From Asterias rubens (lineage: Eukaryota > Echinodermata > Asteroidea > Forcipulatida > Asteriidae): DNA of 64,000 bases. Every line of letters begins with the position of its first letter. Within the stretch, counting starts at the first letter, position 1. The translations under genes and the position numbers were made by a program. The stretch spans positions 6,510,001 to 6,574,000 of the forward strand of contig NC_047068.1 of NCBI RefSeq assembly GCF_902459465.1, written 5' to 3'. This document shows positions 1 through 10,920 of this stretch, piece by piece. A model generated the notes under the pieces. It was not told where the DNA came from. It made no database searches and was given only the letters and a program-made list of their open reading frames with translations.

Positions 1-1160
1 CAAATTTAACACACGCACGTCGTAGCAATGAAAAACAAATGGCATTGTACTTGATGTTCAATCAATAAAAATCATGGGTTTTTGTTGTAGGCCTTTGCAT
101 GTTATTCGGACAGAAAAGGGGAAAATTTACATCGTTCACATTAAACACTTGGAAAAGGTTCTTGCACTGCCGTGAACGATTGGTAAATAGTCCCAGTGTA
201 TACAGACACTATCAAAAAATACTGTTTTTGACCTAAAATGACCCAAAAATTGGTCTGTTCACAAACTGTGCAGTTTTAGAGCTTAGCAACAACCAAATTC
301 GGATTCAGTACCATTGAAAACCCTTGTGCGTCAAATTTCATGCGGTCCGGAGATGGGGACCACGAAACCCCCAAAATAGGCCCCTTTTCAAAACCCATCC
401 CATGGTCTATTCGGATTGGTGGCTCGGCGCTCTACCAACTGAGCTATCGATTTACATGTACACGTAGCCCTTTATTGGCAGTCTCCCTATACTTTGTCAA
501 CATCTTTGTTCGGGTGCCATTCGGAAGCCATACAATCGTTGACAGGCGACAGCCCTGGATCACAACCTTGAGGGGGATGATCTTGTCAATATTTATTTGT
601 CCAACCCCAAATCGTAAAAATTTACCCACTGAGGTTTACGCCAATTATTTCAGATCATTAAAGTCGGCTCTCGTTGTAAAGAGCACTAAAATTAAACTAA
701 ATAAAGACTTGACAACACAAATATTAAAGAATAAAAACATCTTGCTCTGCACAGTTTTGTCAACGGAAGAAGATAAAGTATTAAAAGGAGCTTAGCGACA
801 ATAATAACAACATAGTAATTTGTGACTTGAGCAGTTTCGTGAATACGGCCACATGGGCATGATGGGTCTTTAATAACGAAACGTGTGTTTCTCTTCTCTT
901 AACGGAATTCCTTCCAGCAAATCAGCTTTAGGACAAGTTTACAGCCAAAATTTAACAGAAACTTGGACTACTAAAAGAGTGGAAAGTTTATGCCAACGCA
1001 ATGGTCGCAACGCTTTTGTCTTTGAGGAGAACGATTTGTACATGATGATTAAGAGGCATTCATTGCATGATGAGGCATATATATTTGTTTATTTTGGTTT
1101 GCAACAATTCGTATATGCCCTTTTTGAGTATGTTGAGTTCTACTTCTAGGGCCTAAAAAG
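1..1160. other. Non-coding stretch at left edge
   Basis: I see no exon with supporting splice sites or recognisable protein. The open frames at 340-795 and 883-1149 have no family resemblance. The first bases match the 3' tail of the tRNA-type SINE seen complete at 16228-16400, so the window probably opens inside a repeat. In the other tandem units the first coding exon lies about 1 kb downstream of the conserved non-coding exon. The equivalent position here holds no such exon. Confidence 0.5.
421..450 (-). repeat. tRNA box A-like segment, possible SINE head
   Basis: Read on the minus strand this contains TAGCTCAGTTGGTAGAGC, a close match to a tRNA D-arm/box A. No clean box B or cloverleaf follows, so it is more likely a SINE relic than a tRNA gene. 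Confidence 0.35.
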
Positions 1161-1164
1161 ATAA

Positions 1165-1440
1165 TGTTATTGAATTGGAGATGGGTCATTTTAAGAGGAT
1201 GTGACAACAGAACAGGTGGACAACCGAATAATTATGGCCACATAGAAATGAAAGAGAAGAAGAAAAAGATAAGAGAACACTGAGAGACGCACTTCAAACA
1301 CACCCAAGCACGAAAGAAAACCCGAGACAAGGACCCTAAGGGAGTGGAGGCTTCATCAAATAAATTGACGATAACAGCCTGATCTTATGCTGACGGCACT
1401 TTGAGACAAAGCATCGGGTTCAAACGGCTTCAGTTTGTAA
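1165..1440 (+). mobile_element. LINE 3'-end remnant (orphan unit)
   Basis: A degraded stretch resembling the C-terminal tail of a non-LTR reverse-transcriptase ORF (WRWGH..R..D..WTKR..E type, frame-broken). It is homologous to 10921-11345 and sits in the same position relative to the conserved non-coding exon next to it. The insertion therefore predates duplication of the unit. Confidence 0.45.
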
Positions 1441-1543
1441 ATCAAGGTTATCTTTTCAGTGTTAAATGCAATGAGCATACAAACAATTAATATTAATTGA
1501 TATTACTAAGTCGTCATTTTCCTATAGCTTTATCAGAACTTAC

Positions 1544-1598
1544 CTTTCAATCAAGAACAGGTGCACACGAGCAGATAATATAAACTTGTGGATGTACC
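1544..1598 (-). other. Orphan 5' exon of the TspO/MBR-like family
   Basis: On the minus strand a 55-nt segment is bounded by an AG acceptor (TAATTTCAG) and a GTAAG donor. It is clearly homologous to the 48-nt segment at 11473-11520 upstream of the first family member. The flanking sequence to about 2040 also matches the 11.4-11.9 kb flank. Its reading frame contains a stop in the phase that would join the coding exon, so it is non-coding here. No downstream coding exon is found in the window. Confidence 0.5.
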
Positions 1599-2193
1599 CT
1601 GAAATTACATATACCAAGTTCAGCAACTGTTAGTTCACAGACTTTCCTTTTATATAACAATTAAAGATTTTGTTTCATAATTCAATGTCGTACTTTGACA
1701 CACAAAGGTTTCATAACTGAACTTTTCACCCAGTCGGATGGGATACACTTCACGGTTGCTCAACCACAAAGAATAAACTTCAAAATAGAACATAGGTCAA
1801 ACAAAGCTTTTCCCTACACACACTGCTGTGGTCCACCGCGCCCGGTTTTTCTATAATAGAAAAACCTCAAAGCGCACAGCAGAAGCACGCGCTTCGACTA
1901 CGGCATTCCACCAACGCGAAACCCGTGTCAATGACATTAATTTCACTTCCGGTAAGGGTCACACGGGTGACATATTTTGCAAAATCACCTCCGGTTCACG
2001 TTGTCCATAAAATAAGGTAATGTGTATAACCTTGGAGGAAGAAACTCACAGCAAAAAGCTCAGACCGTGTTCGGGGTGGATTTCACACGAGTAAGGACTA
2101 TTAGTCCATTCGTATAGGAGAGTCTAAGTATATTAAGGCAGTCCTAAGTTAGGAAGGGTATCTCATCGATCCCAATTCGAGACACGCTAAGTC

Positions 2194-2555
2194 TTAAAGG
2201 AACAAGTTGCCTTGGATCGGACGAGTTGGTCTATTAAAAGCGTTTGAAACCGTTTGTTATGAAATGCATATGGTTAGAAAGATGTTTTAAAAGTAGAACA
2301 TAATGATCCACACAAATATCACTCGAAATGGCACGGTTTTCCTTTTACGTCGCGAACTATATTTTGACTCTCATAAATGGCCGACCGTGTTAGTCGACAG
2401 GGTAAAAAGAAAACCACGCAATTTCGAGGCATATTTGTGTAGATCATTGTATTCTATTTTTACAATATCTTTCTAACCATATACATTTTACAAAAAACGG
2501 TGAGAACGCTTTTCAAAGACCAACTCGACCGATCCAAGGCAACATGTTCCTCTAA
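2194..2555. mobile_element. MITE, family 2 (AGGAACACGTTGCCTTGG ends)
   Basis: About 360 bp with long imperfect terminal inverted repeats (left AGGAACAAGTTGCCTTGG, right complementary CCAAGGCAACATGTTCCT) and a TTAA-like left flank. There is a second internal inverted pair around 'ATAAATGGCCGACCGTGTT'. Related copies are at 6318-6692, 13228-13556, 17671-17763 and 17981-18212. No coding capacity. Confidence 0.75.
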
Positions 2556-2581
2556 CTCTTTAATTTGTTAATATCTCCCAT

Positions 2582-3359
2582 GGGTCTAGGTTGGAAAGAC
2601 ATTGCTCTAGAATTGCAAGGGTCTAGGTTGGAAAGACATTGCTCTAGAATTGCAAGGGTCTAGGTTGGAAAGACATTGCTCTAGAATTGCAAGGGTCTAG
2701 GTTGGAAAGACATTGCTCTAGAATTGCAAGGGTCTAGGTTGGAAAGACATTGCTCTAGAATTGCAAGGGTCTAGGTTGGAAAGACACTGACCTAGAATTG
2801 CAAGGGTCTAGGTTGGAAAGACATTGCTCTAGAATTGCAAGGGTCTAGGTTGGAAAGACATTGCTCTAGAATTGCAAGGGTCTAGGTTGGAAAGACATTG
2901 CTCTAGAATTGCAAGGGTCTAGGTTGGAAAGACATTGCTCTAGAATTGCAAGGGTCTAGGTTGGAAAGACATTGCTCTAGAATTGCAAGGGTCTAGGTTG
3001 GAAAGACATTGCTCTAGAATTGCAAGGGTCTAGGTTGGAAAGACATTGCTCTAGAATTGCAAGGGTCTAGGTTGGAAAGACATTGCTCTAGAATTGCAAG
3101 GGTCTAGGTTGGAAAGACACTGACCTAGAATTGCAAGGGTCTAGGTTGGAAAGACATTGCTCTAGAATTGCAAGGGTCTAGGTTGGAAAGACATTGCTCT
3201 AGAATTGCAAGGGTCTAGGTTGGAAAGACATTGCTCTAGAATTGCAAGGGTCTAGGTTGGAAAGACATTGCTCTAGAATTGCAAGGGTCTAGGTTGGAAA
3301 GACATTGCTCTAGAATTGCAAGGGTCTAGGTTGGAAAGACATTGCTCTAGAATTGCAAG
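2582..3359 (+). repeat. 37-bp tandem array, 21 copies, inside a SINE
   Basis: Twenty-one head-to-tail copies of a 37-bp unit that starts GGGTCTAGGTTGGAAAGACA and ends GCTCTAGAATTGCAA. The unit matches the box A to anticodon-arm part of the tRNA-type SINE seen intact at 16228. Nineteen copies are essentially identical. Copies 6 (from 2767) and 15 (from 3100) share a variant with ACTGACC in place of ATTGCTC, exactly 333 bp (nine units) apart, which indicates a higher-order duplication. The array runs directly into the SINE's own box B region. Confidence 0.9.
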
Positions 3360-3505
3360 GAGTTTTGGGTTCGAATCCAACCCGCGAGTAATATGCCTGT
3401 GATTCACAGGAATCAAAAAAGTACGGGGTATACATTGCGAACACATCGGTGTACGAGTAAAAACAAAAATTAAATTGTTTATCCCCGATGCAAATTTAAC
3501 AAACT
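3360..3505 (+). mobile_element. 3' part of tRNA-derived SINE (family A)
   Basis: Holds the box B segment GGGTTCGAATCCAACCC, the GTGATTCACAGG palindrome, the ACACATCGGTGTACG motif and the tail TTATCCCCGATGCAAATTTA, all shared with copies at 16081-16400. It continues directly from the 37-bp array, so the array is an internal expansion of this SINE. Confidence 0.75.
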
Positions 3506-4150
3506 GAGATTAAGAAGTACTCAGTGGCCCGATAAGAATAGTTTGCTTCAAAAATTCGTGCTAAAACTGCTATGCGAACAATTTGCAGAGTACCACTTTT
3601 CTGTTTACTTAAAGGGCACAATTTCATTAAGTTTAATTATGCAAAAAACATTGGCTGAATAACTAGCGGCTTAGCAAAATACATAAGCAGTCATATATTA
3701 TTATCTTCTTCAGAATTTATACCGGATGAATTAAACGTCTTGGAAGGGCTTCTTATACATAATGTTTATATGAATGATGATACAGTCACATGAGATTGTA
3801 TCTGTATTTTGGCTGATTTTAGACCAGGTTGAAGGTGAACCTCCATGGTTGGTTGAATTCCATGGTTGTTGAACTCCTCTGTGCGCAACGTCCTTAAAGC
3901 TTGCTTCTTTTGGAATTGGGTCATGGTAATTTGAAACTTTGCATGGTGGAAATACGATATAGAAAGGTTTGCGGTAACACCATGTACAATGAGTTGTGTT
4001 GGTTATGAAAAGAACCGCTGGTTTCAACTCGACGTTTCGAGCAGATGCTCTGATCGTGTTCTGGAGAAAAAAAAAGGGTCGTGGTACTTTATTCGTAAAC
4101 TGACCAGCAACCGTGAAGTCTGCCGTCTGGCCCCTGTACGAAAGTTTTGA
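3506..4150. other. Non-coding stretch with possible Penelope/LINE tail
   Basis: No supported exon. Around 4024-4065 the motif CGACGTTTCGAGCAGATGCT resembles, on the minus strand, the 3' ORF end often seen in Penelope-like or LINE retroelements. A related plus-strand motif is at about 49140-49180. The classification is tentative. Confidence 0.3.
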
Positions 4151-4161
4151 CCATCACTTAC

Positions 4162-4560
4162 CTCACTAGTGGGACAATTATAGGTAAAGAACTAGTTGTT
4201 AGTGATCTCCTCAGAACGAAATGAAAATGAGCTTCAACTCTGCTTCAAAACACCCCCGCCCTCACTGTGCAGTGGTCGTCTTCCTTCAAATGCCTCAACA
4301 CAAACCCGAAATGTGTATAGAGAGATAAGAGGATCGAATCCCCTCATCAATACCTGAACAAACGTGCAAAGTAACGGTGACCCAGGGTTGCTGAGGTCAC
4401 AGGACAATGGTGGAACAAAAGAACCACCGGACCATGTATGGGAGTACAGGGCGAGCACGTTGTAGAACACGTGCAAATGACCACAGTTATGTAATAAATA
4501 TTTTCGTTGTCAGGATATTGACCAAAGGTATTCGTAACCTGCGTCCTTGCCCATATAATA
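4162..4560 (-). promoter_or_regulatory. Orphan promoter/5'UTR module (unit 0)
   Basis: Homologous over about 350 bp to 12337-12660 and 18235-18570. The shared parts, in minus-strand order, are an upstream CATTTATTACATAAC-like block, a DR1-like site at 4394-4406 (AGGTCACAGGACA read on plus), and a splice donor (GTGAG|GTAAGTG) at 4162/4161. It predicts the start of a fourth family member transcribed leftward. No coding exon for it is visible in the window. Confidence 0.55.
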
Positions 4561-5485
4561 TAGTGATTTGATCATGGATGAAGACAACAATGTACATGTG
4601 CAGGTACAGGGTTGCACCGGGGAGAAACAGCTAGTGTTCGTGACGGTTATTCAATGAAAGGGGTAGGCTTTACAATTGTAATACCGTGTTACCTCCGCAG
4701 TAGTACTGTATAAACTTCTGCATGTGGGTTGTTGAGGGTGCACCCGAACAAATACATTTTAAAATTATACTCAAAATGCCTAGTCCCACTGCTTTTTACA
4801 GCAAAAAATACATTTATTAAATGACCTTTGCACTTTAATTGTCTGTTCAATTTAATGTTCCCCCAACAAGCCAATTCGAACACCCCATGAAATTTTTCAA
4901 GCATCCGAGCATGGATCGTAGAAATATTTCTACCTCCGATAGCTATCAATCATGAAAAATGTCCGTACATCTCACAGCGAATAGGACACATTAGGGCCAA
5001 CCGCATTCAAAATACATCAAGTTATAGGTAAACATCCCCCAGGTCACAATATTTGGGCACATTTATGAATTCTCGACAAGTTATTTTTGCAACCGCGTCC
5101 CCAAAAAAGTACCAATTGCCGAAATATTGACAGAGCCGGATTATGCAAGAGTTATCGACCTTTCTCTGGATGAGAACTTTATTAGTTTACTTAAAGCAGA
5201 TTGACTCAAATATAATCTCATTTGGGATACATTTGCCCTTCTCCTCCCCCCACTCAAGCTAAAAAAAGCTCCATCCTGCCCGGTCCTCATTCAATCTACA
5301 CCTCGGGTGTTCCCCCTTCCAACCCAAAACCACGCCTCTATTCTTGTTTTCACTCTCACTGTTATGTTGAATCATAGGAGGTAGACATTCTACCTCCATG
5401 GATGAATTTACCAGTACATAAAAAAAAAACAATCTCAGATTACTGTGCTTCCCTGTGGAGGCATTTGTGTTCTCTCCTATTATCC
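4561..5485. other. Non-coding flank of unit 0
   Basis: No exon seen. The segment at about 5325-5440 (ACCACGCCTCTATTCTTG and following) is similar to the regions upstream of the other two promoter modules (about 12815-12900 and 18680-18800), so the duplicated unit extends at least this far. Confidence 0.5.
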
Positions 5486-5633
5486 TAGACTTGTGGACAA
5501 GTCGTTAATGGTCCCACGCGGTGAGACAGTCGAGTTGTGCAGTGGTCGCGCAACCAGCAGTTCGCGCGGAGAGCACCGCTGCAACTCGACTATCTCACCG
5601 CGTGGGACCATAAACGACTTGTCCACAAGTCTG
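5486..5633. mobile_element. Foldback MITE with 9-bp target duplication
   Basis: Two arms of about 60 nt are near-perfect reverse complements: left starts TAGACTTGTGGACAAGTCG, right ends CGACTTGTCCACAAGTCT. A GC-rich centre separates them. The element is flanked on both sides by CTATTATCC, a 9-bp direct repeat, as expected for Mutator-like insertion. No coding capacity; the opposing small open frames here are products of the palindrome. Confidence 0.75.
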
Positions 5634-6317
5634 CTATTATCCATGTTTTTAACATTTTCCAAGATACTTTGTGCTAAAAATATCCTTTCGTAGTACCCCG
5701 CTGGCAACCTTATAATCTTTCCCTTTTTTGTTTTGTCCCACATAGAGTCCTTGCTCTATGGTCTCCATAGGCATCATGAATGAGCACCAAAACCTTGTGC
5801 AAGATAGGAAAGCCATGATGAAAAATCAATTCGAACGATATTCAAAATGTCAAATTGTGTAACATCAATTTTTGTGACCACAGGGTCCAAATTCCAATCT
5901 TGATTGTCGCGTGATTAACTTTTATTGTCTTGTCTATACACAGATGATTACAATGTTCAATTCAAATAAAGATTATAAAATAATTAGTGACCACAATGTT
6001 CCAGTATGGATTGAAATGAATTAGTTATTAACCAATGAAATGAGACGGTGTAATTTAGCAGTTGAAATGGCCACACTGGGGATTCGATGTGACTGTAGTG
6101 TTTGTAAAGGGACTATGCCAAAGTTCATCCGATTTGAGGTTTATAGGATACACAATATCTTTCTTTGGCGTTTGACGAAAAAAAAACTTGAAATTTTAGA
6201 GAACTGTAAATAACTGTGGGAAGTAGCATTCAGTGGAGTGACTCGAGGGGCACGTGGAGGGTACGGGTGGGGGGGGGGTCACGGAATTCAATTGGGCACG
6301 TTTTCCCCTATATATTA
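5634..6317. other. Non-coding stretch
   Basis: No exon or known repeat recognised apart from a G10 run at 6269-6278. Confidence 0.5.
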
Positions 6318-6692
6318 TTAAAGGAACACGTTGCCTTGGATCGGTCGAGTTGGTCTATAAAAAGCGTTTGTAACCGTTTGTTATAAAATGCATATGATTG
6401 GAAAGATATTTTAAAAGTAGAATACAAATTTGCCTCGAAATTGCGTGGTTTTCCTGTTACTTTGTAAACTAACACGGTCGGCCATTATGTGAGTCGACAT
6501 TTTGACTCCACCAAATGGTCGATCGTGTTTGTTCGCGACGTAAAGACAAACCGTGCAATTTGGAGGCATGTTTGTGTGGATCATTGTATTCTACTTTTAC
6601 AACATCTTTTTACCATAAGCATTTTATAACAAACGGTTACGATTGCTTTTCAAAGCCCAACTCAACCGATCCAAGGAAACGTGTCCCTTTAA
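6318..6692. mobile_element. MITE, family 2, full-length copy
   Basis: About 375 bp, TTAA at both ends, TIRs AGGAACACGTTGCCTTGG and the complementary right end (CCAAGGAAACGTGTCCCT). The best-preserved example of family 2 in the window. Confidence 0.8.
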
Positions 6693-7700
6693 ATGCTCCA
6701 CCCCAATATAAATTTGGACAAGGTGTTAAAAATTATAAGAGTCATGTTACTTTTTTGATAAGCGTTATGGTTATTTCAATGTTTTTAAAACTATTTTTCT
6801 ATGTGAACACAAACAATGTCGTAAATGACGCGGAAAGAGCATAAAAGGGCGTGACATAAAATTAACACGCATGTAGTTCCAAATAGGCCGGGCACACCCT
6901 AGATGAGTGCATCCATTATCCCCTTAAATGTTACGGTGGCACTTTGTGTGTTCTATGAGAGTTTTATACACATATCATTTTGGAAGACTTTTGTTTTTGC
7001 GTTTCATATGACCTTCAAACGATTTTTGTTTTTAGGAAATGCATACTTTAGAGAGAGGGGCTGGACGCTTGACCCGCCCCTTTTCAGAACACCAGACCCC
7101 AGGCCCATGTAGTAACCAAATTGCAACCCAAAGCATCATCAACCAGGAAGGTATATAATTATTGTATTTCCTGCATCAGCTGTTCATTCTAATGTAAAAT
7201 TAATAACAACATAGAAAAGAGAAAAAACCGTCAGTATTAATTTATACATTAAGTTTAATTATAAAATATATGTGAAATGTTACACACAAACAAATTCTTA
7301 ATTTTTGTTAATTAAAGTATCGACAAATTTACAAAAGCTTGAATATTTTTAACTGAAGTGAAAATTATTAGATTAGCAATTCATCAAGCCGCCATCTTAG
7401 AGGCGAAACAATGCTTCAGTCAATAAACGTTTGCTTATGATGACACACGCTCAAACACGCCCCCACGAGGGAAAATAAACTGCCGCAATCACTGAGGTAA
7501 ATGTATACAAAATTAATGTATATGCAAATCATTGGACGAAAGCTGTACTTTTTGCGTAAAAGGGCGTGCTAGACATACATGTAGCTTTTTGCGTAAAGCG
7601 AGGAATCTATGGTGATTCATGGAAAAGACAATGAAAACGTTTACGCACAGCACACATCATCGGCCAATAAACAACCATTGGTCTAGAGGGCGCCCTACTC
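6693..7700. other. Intergenic flank 3' of the first family member
   Basis: No coding exon. About 7050-7110 (GGGGCTGGACGCTTGACC, CCCCTTTTCAGAAC) is similar to 20535-20590, so this is shared between tandem units. The remainder is AT-rich. Confidence 0.45.
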
Positions 7701-7725
7701 AAATGACGTCATGGGCATAGGTCGA
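7680..7725. promoter_or_regulatory. Conserved 3'-flank block with CRE-type palindrome
   Basis: Contains GAGGGCGCCCTACTCAAA followed by TGACGTCA (7704-7711). The same arrangement occurs at 14655-14683 and, with TGACGTAA, at 22030-22057, each time just beyond the 3' end of a family member. TGACGTCA is a consensus CREB/ATF site. Function here is inferred only from conservation among copies. Confidence 0.45.
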
Positions 7726-7903
7726 CTGAAACCAATCGTAAGATTTCAAGGTCTAAAACTTATTACAAATTTTAACGCATTTTTGTGTATCTTTCAAGTT
7801 GGTACCTTTTCAAATAGATACAGGTTATTGTTAATAATACAAAGTTTTGTATAAGCAAAAAATCGTTTTTAAAAGTCTTTTTTTCATTCTCCATACTTAT
7901 TGT

Positions 7904-10435
7904 CTAAGCCAAAGCAAGCTCCATTTTGGACTCTGATGACACTTTGTTTGTGTAAAGTGGCCTCTTACAACAGCGCCACATGCTAAGTCCGATCTTTAAA
8001 ACAAACAGCACCGCTGCTAAGGAAATGAGCACGGCTGAGTAGATGGAGTTTCGCTGCTCTGGGTCCCAGTTCCTCGCAATGCTGCCGCTGAGGGCGAAGA
8101 TGACCACCACCCAGACACTGTAGGTGTAGCGGAGGTACTTATCCCAGACGATGTTCTCAAGGACCGAGTAAATAAGCACCTCTACAAGAAGGATTGAGAG
8201 GCTGATTGTGCAGGCTACAGACTGTTCCAAGTCTCCCCAGTACGTCATCACGATGGTGAGGTTCAACAGAGTGGCGATGGTGACCCACGTGGCATAAAAG
8301 GCGAGACCATTCTGGACGATGGCCCGAACAAGGAACAAGTCACACCTGAGTGGAGACAAAACAATGTTGTTAAAGTAATACCAATTTGATTTATATTTGT
8401 GCATGACCTAACAAAGGCAGTCAGGCTTGATCGGGTTTTGCTCGAACCGAGCTTGACCTGTTCCCGGTGAACCTCTTCTCCGCAACTGACTCCATAGCCT
8501 ACTCATTTACAGTTTACTCCGAAAAACTAGATTGCTGGGACTGGCCAAATTACGTTTTTATAACACAAAGCAGAAATGAGATTCGGGACCTGAAAATGCA
8601 CACTTTATAAGCAGAACCTCTTTATATCAGGAATTTGGTTATAAGAGGACAGCAAAACAAAGAAGCACTAAGCAGAAATGAGATTTGGGACTTTAGAATG
8701 TACTCATTTTAAGCAGAACCTCTAATCATAACAGTGCTTTTCATATAAGGATGGTTGACTGTGCTTACTTGGCGTTACACGCAAAATACTAACACAAGTT
8801 TTAAATTGGTGACAAATTATCCTATTGTACGAGAATTTAATGAGCCATTAGTTACAATGTATTATCCGTTAATTCTAGTAGTAAGTATACTATTCTGAGT
8901 AAATGAGGCGTGTATGTATGTTGCCAAGCGTAAAGAGTACCGATCGTAACCATGCCAACTATTTTTTCCCGAGCAAACAGTGGTACCAACACAAACATTT
9001 GACAAGCCTTTACACTAGAAAACATAAAATTAATCACAGGTAAAGCACTTGGTGAGCTTTCTCCAGCAGCAGTTACCGGATTGCTTAAAATATGGGCTGC
9101 GCCAAAACAAATTGTGGGCAAACTTAATAGTTGTCTGTAGGCGTATTGAGTTCTGTCAAAACAGTATAACTGTACTTCAATGTCAAACATTGAACACATA
9201 TATTTGTTTAAACCGTGGCTAAATATATACGGAGCAATGAAAGAACAAAGATCCAATGACGACGAGCACAAAGTTGTCATCAAAGGTCTGGGTGGCTCTT
9301 TGGGGATACCACACTATGTTAAACACAGAAATGCCACAAAACTGGCGGGACTTACTTGTGACTGTGTTTCATGCTGAAGCCATTTTGATCAACTTTACGA
9401 TGGTTGATAAAGAGCATTATCCACAGGGTGGTCGGCAACAAGGAACTGACTACAACGGCAATCGCCATGTGTTGTCGATCAAACAGGAACAACCACGTAA
9501 CGTTGAGAGCGAGGTTGAATGCGTACATAACCAGCATGACGGGTGTGATGAGAACGTGGTTGCGGTAGACTGGTCCCTTCGCGTTCCTTCTACACAGTGA
9601 CGTCAGAACGTAAAGAAGAAACAGGGCTTGGTAGGTGTAGATGAAAGCCCATATGGTGAATGTCCAGCCAGCGGGAGTTATCTCTATGTAATAGTAATCG
9701 GAGATGTCTCCGGTGCTGTTGAGGAACCAACCTGTAAACGGGGACCAGGGAGAAAGATGTCGACCATTAATAAAACTTATTAAACAAGATACATCGAAAG
9801 GTTGCATTACTTTTTTAGGCAGAAAACAGCGTCCTCAGTATCAGCTCGATATCTATTCCTGTGCGGGTGGTATCTAGTTTGCATCGATCGAAATAAGCCG
9901 AATTAAAAGCCATATTTTCAACGAATACATACTTTCTTAAATTGTGGAGCTAGCAGTTTCACTAACCTTCACTGACCTTCATCGTCACATTGGTCATGAT
10001 TATTGGACTTAACCGGCTGTGGCCGTGTATTGGCTATACGGACCACCAAGACTGAAAACGGGCCGGGCAAAGCTGTCTTCAGTCGTAGCGATTCCAACAG
10101 TCAGAGCCAGTAGAGCACTTTACATCTAGTTTTTGTTCATCACAGTTGTTGTGCTTCTTCTTCTTTGTTATTTTCAATAGCTTCTTTTTGGATTTAAGGC
10201 ACTGTTGGGCACGTTTTGTAATTGTTACCAAGTACTATTCTATGCTAACAAATTGTTTGAGTAATTACCAATAGTGCCCAGTGCCTTTAAAAGTGATTAT
10301 AAAGAGTTACTGTATCATACCTAGTGAAGAGCCACCAATACCAGCCAAGGCATTGATCAATAAGCAGAAAATGAATTCAAGCATAACTAGCACGGCGAGA
10401 CAGATGAACATGACATCATGCTTCTTGGTTCCCAT
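7904..10435 (-). CDS. TspO/MBR-like multi-pass membrane protein, copy A
   Basis: Three coding exons: 10321-10435 (exon continues to 10464), 9356-9731 and 7904-8345. Junction phases are 1 and 2, giving 310 residues. I chose the ATG at 10435 (MGTKKHD) because all three paralogues conserve it, although the frame stays open a little upstream. About eight hydrophobic segments: one in exon 1, three in exon 2, four in exon 3. Resemblance to the TspO/MBR (tryptophan-rich sensory) superfamily rests on ITPAGWTFTIW..IY, NVTWLFLFDR and NGLAFYATWVTIATLLNL. It is longer than classical five-helix TspO (about 160 residues). An N-glycosylation sequon (NST) opens exon 2, and the tail KMELALA is conserved. The ligand is unknown; classical TspO binds porphyrins and cholesterol, which should not be assumed here. 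This is the most divergent of the three copies. Upstream exons (11473-11520 and the block at 12337) appear to be 5'UTR. Confidence 0.75.
10194..10290. mobile_element. Short MITE, family 1, in intron 1 of copy A
   Basis: 97 bp bounded by TTAA, with ends AGGCACTGTTGGGCAC and complementary GTGCCCAGTGCCT. An internally deleted member of the family-1 elements described at 27281-27667. Confidence 0.7.
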
Positions 10436-10920
10436 GGTGATAACTTGAATCTGAATCAACACACCTGAGAAGAAATAACGTTTTTGTAAAAATACATCAA
10501 TGCTTACAAATCTATCTCTGAATGTAAAGGTGTTACTAGTTTGGCTTGACTTCATAGAGTTACTTTATATTGCAGTCACTGCAACAAATCTGCATGGGTT
10601 CCAGAGAGAAGCACTGCCAGCTATAAGAGGGATGGAGCTTCAAATTTCTCTCTCTGACAATACAACAACTGATAAGATGATGACAGCTTAGTCACAGAAC
10701 CAAAATGGAATTTTGCAACCAACACTCTCCGGACAGCAGCAATGTTTTTAGGAGAGAAGGCCTACACAAGTTGAAGAGTCAAGATTCAATATAGGAGGGT
10801 CATAGATTAATTGTACCACCGATGTGAACCATTCATGTATACATAGGTTCTTCTAAAGCCATCTAAAATATTGGCTCTCGGGTGAAGGTATAGCGGCTGC
10901 AACGCGACTGTGTTCTATGT

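Noticed and set aside
340-795. 151-codon plus-strand frame at the left edge
   Set aside because: Overlaps a tRNA-like repeat, has no family resemblance and no splice context.
2582-3359. Regular 37-bp repeats resembling a CRISPR array
   Set aside because: Repeats are directly head-to-tail with no unique spacers, the unit matches a SINE segment, and the DNA is animal.
5445-5743. Opposing open frames of 82 and 87 codons with matching protein text
   Set aside because: The match arises because the region is an inverted repeat (foldback element).
6515-6844. 109-codon plus-strand frame
   Set aside because: Lies mostly inside a family-2 MITE; no protein family resemblance.
8852-9283. 143-codon minus-strand frame
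   Set aside because: Lies within intron 2 of copy A, shows no homology between paralogues, and has no recognised domain.
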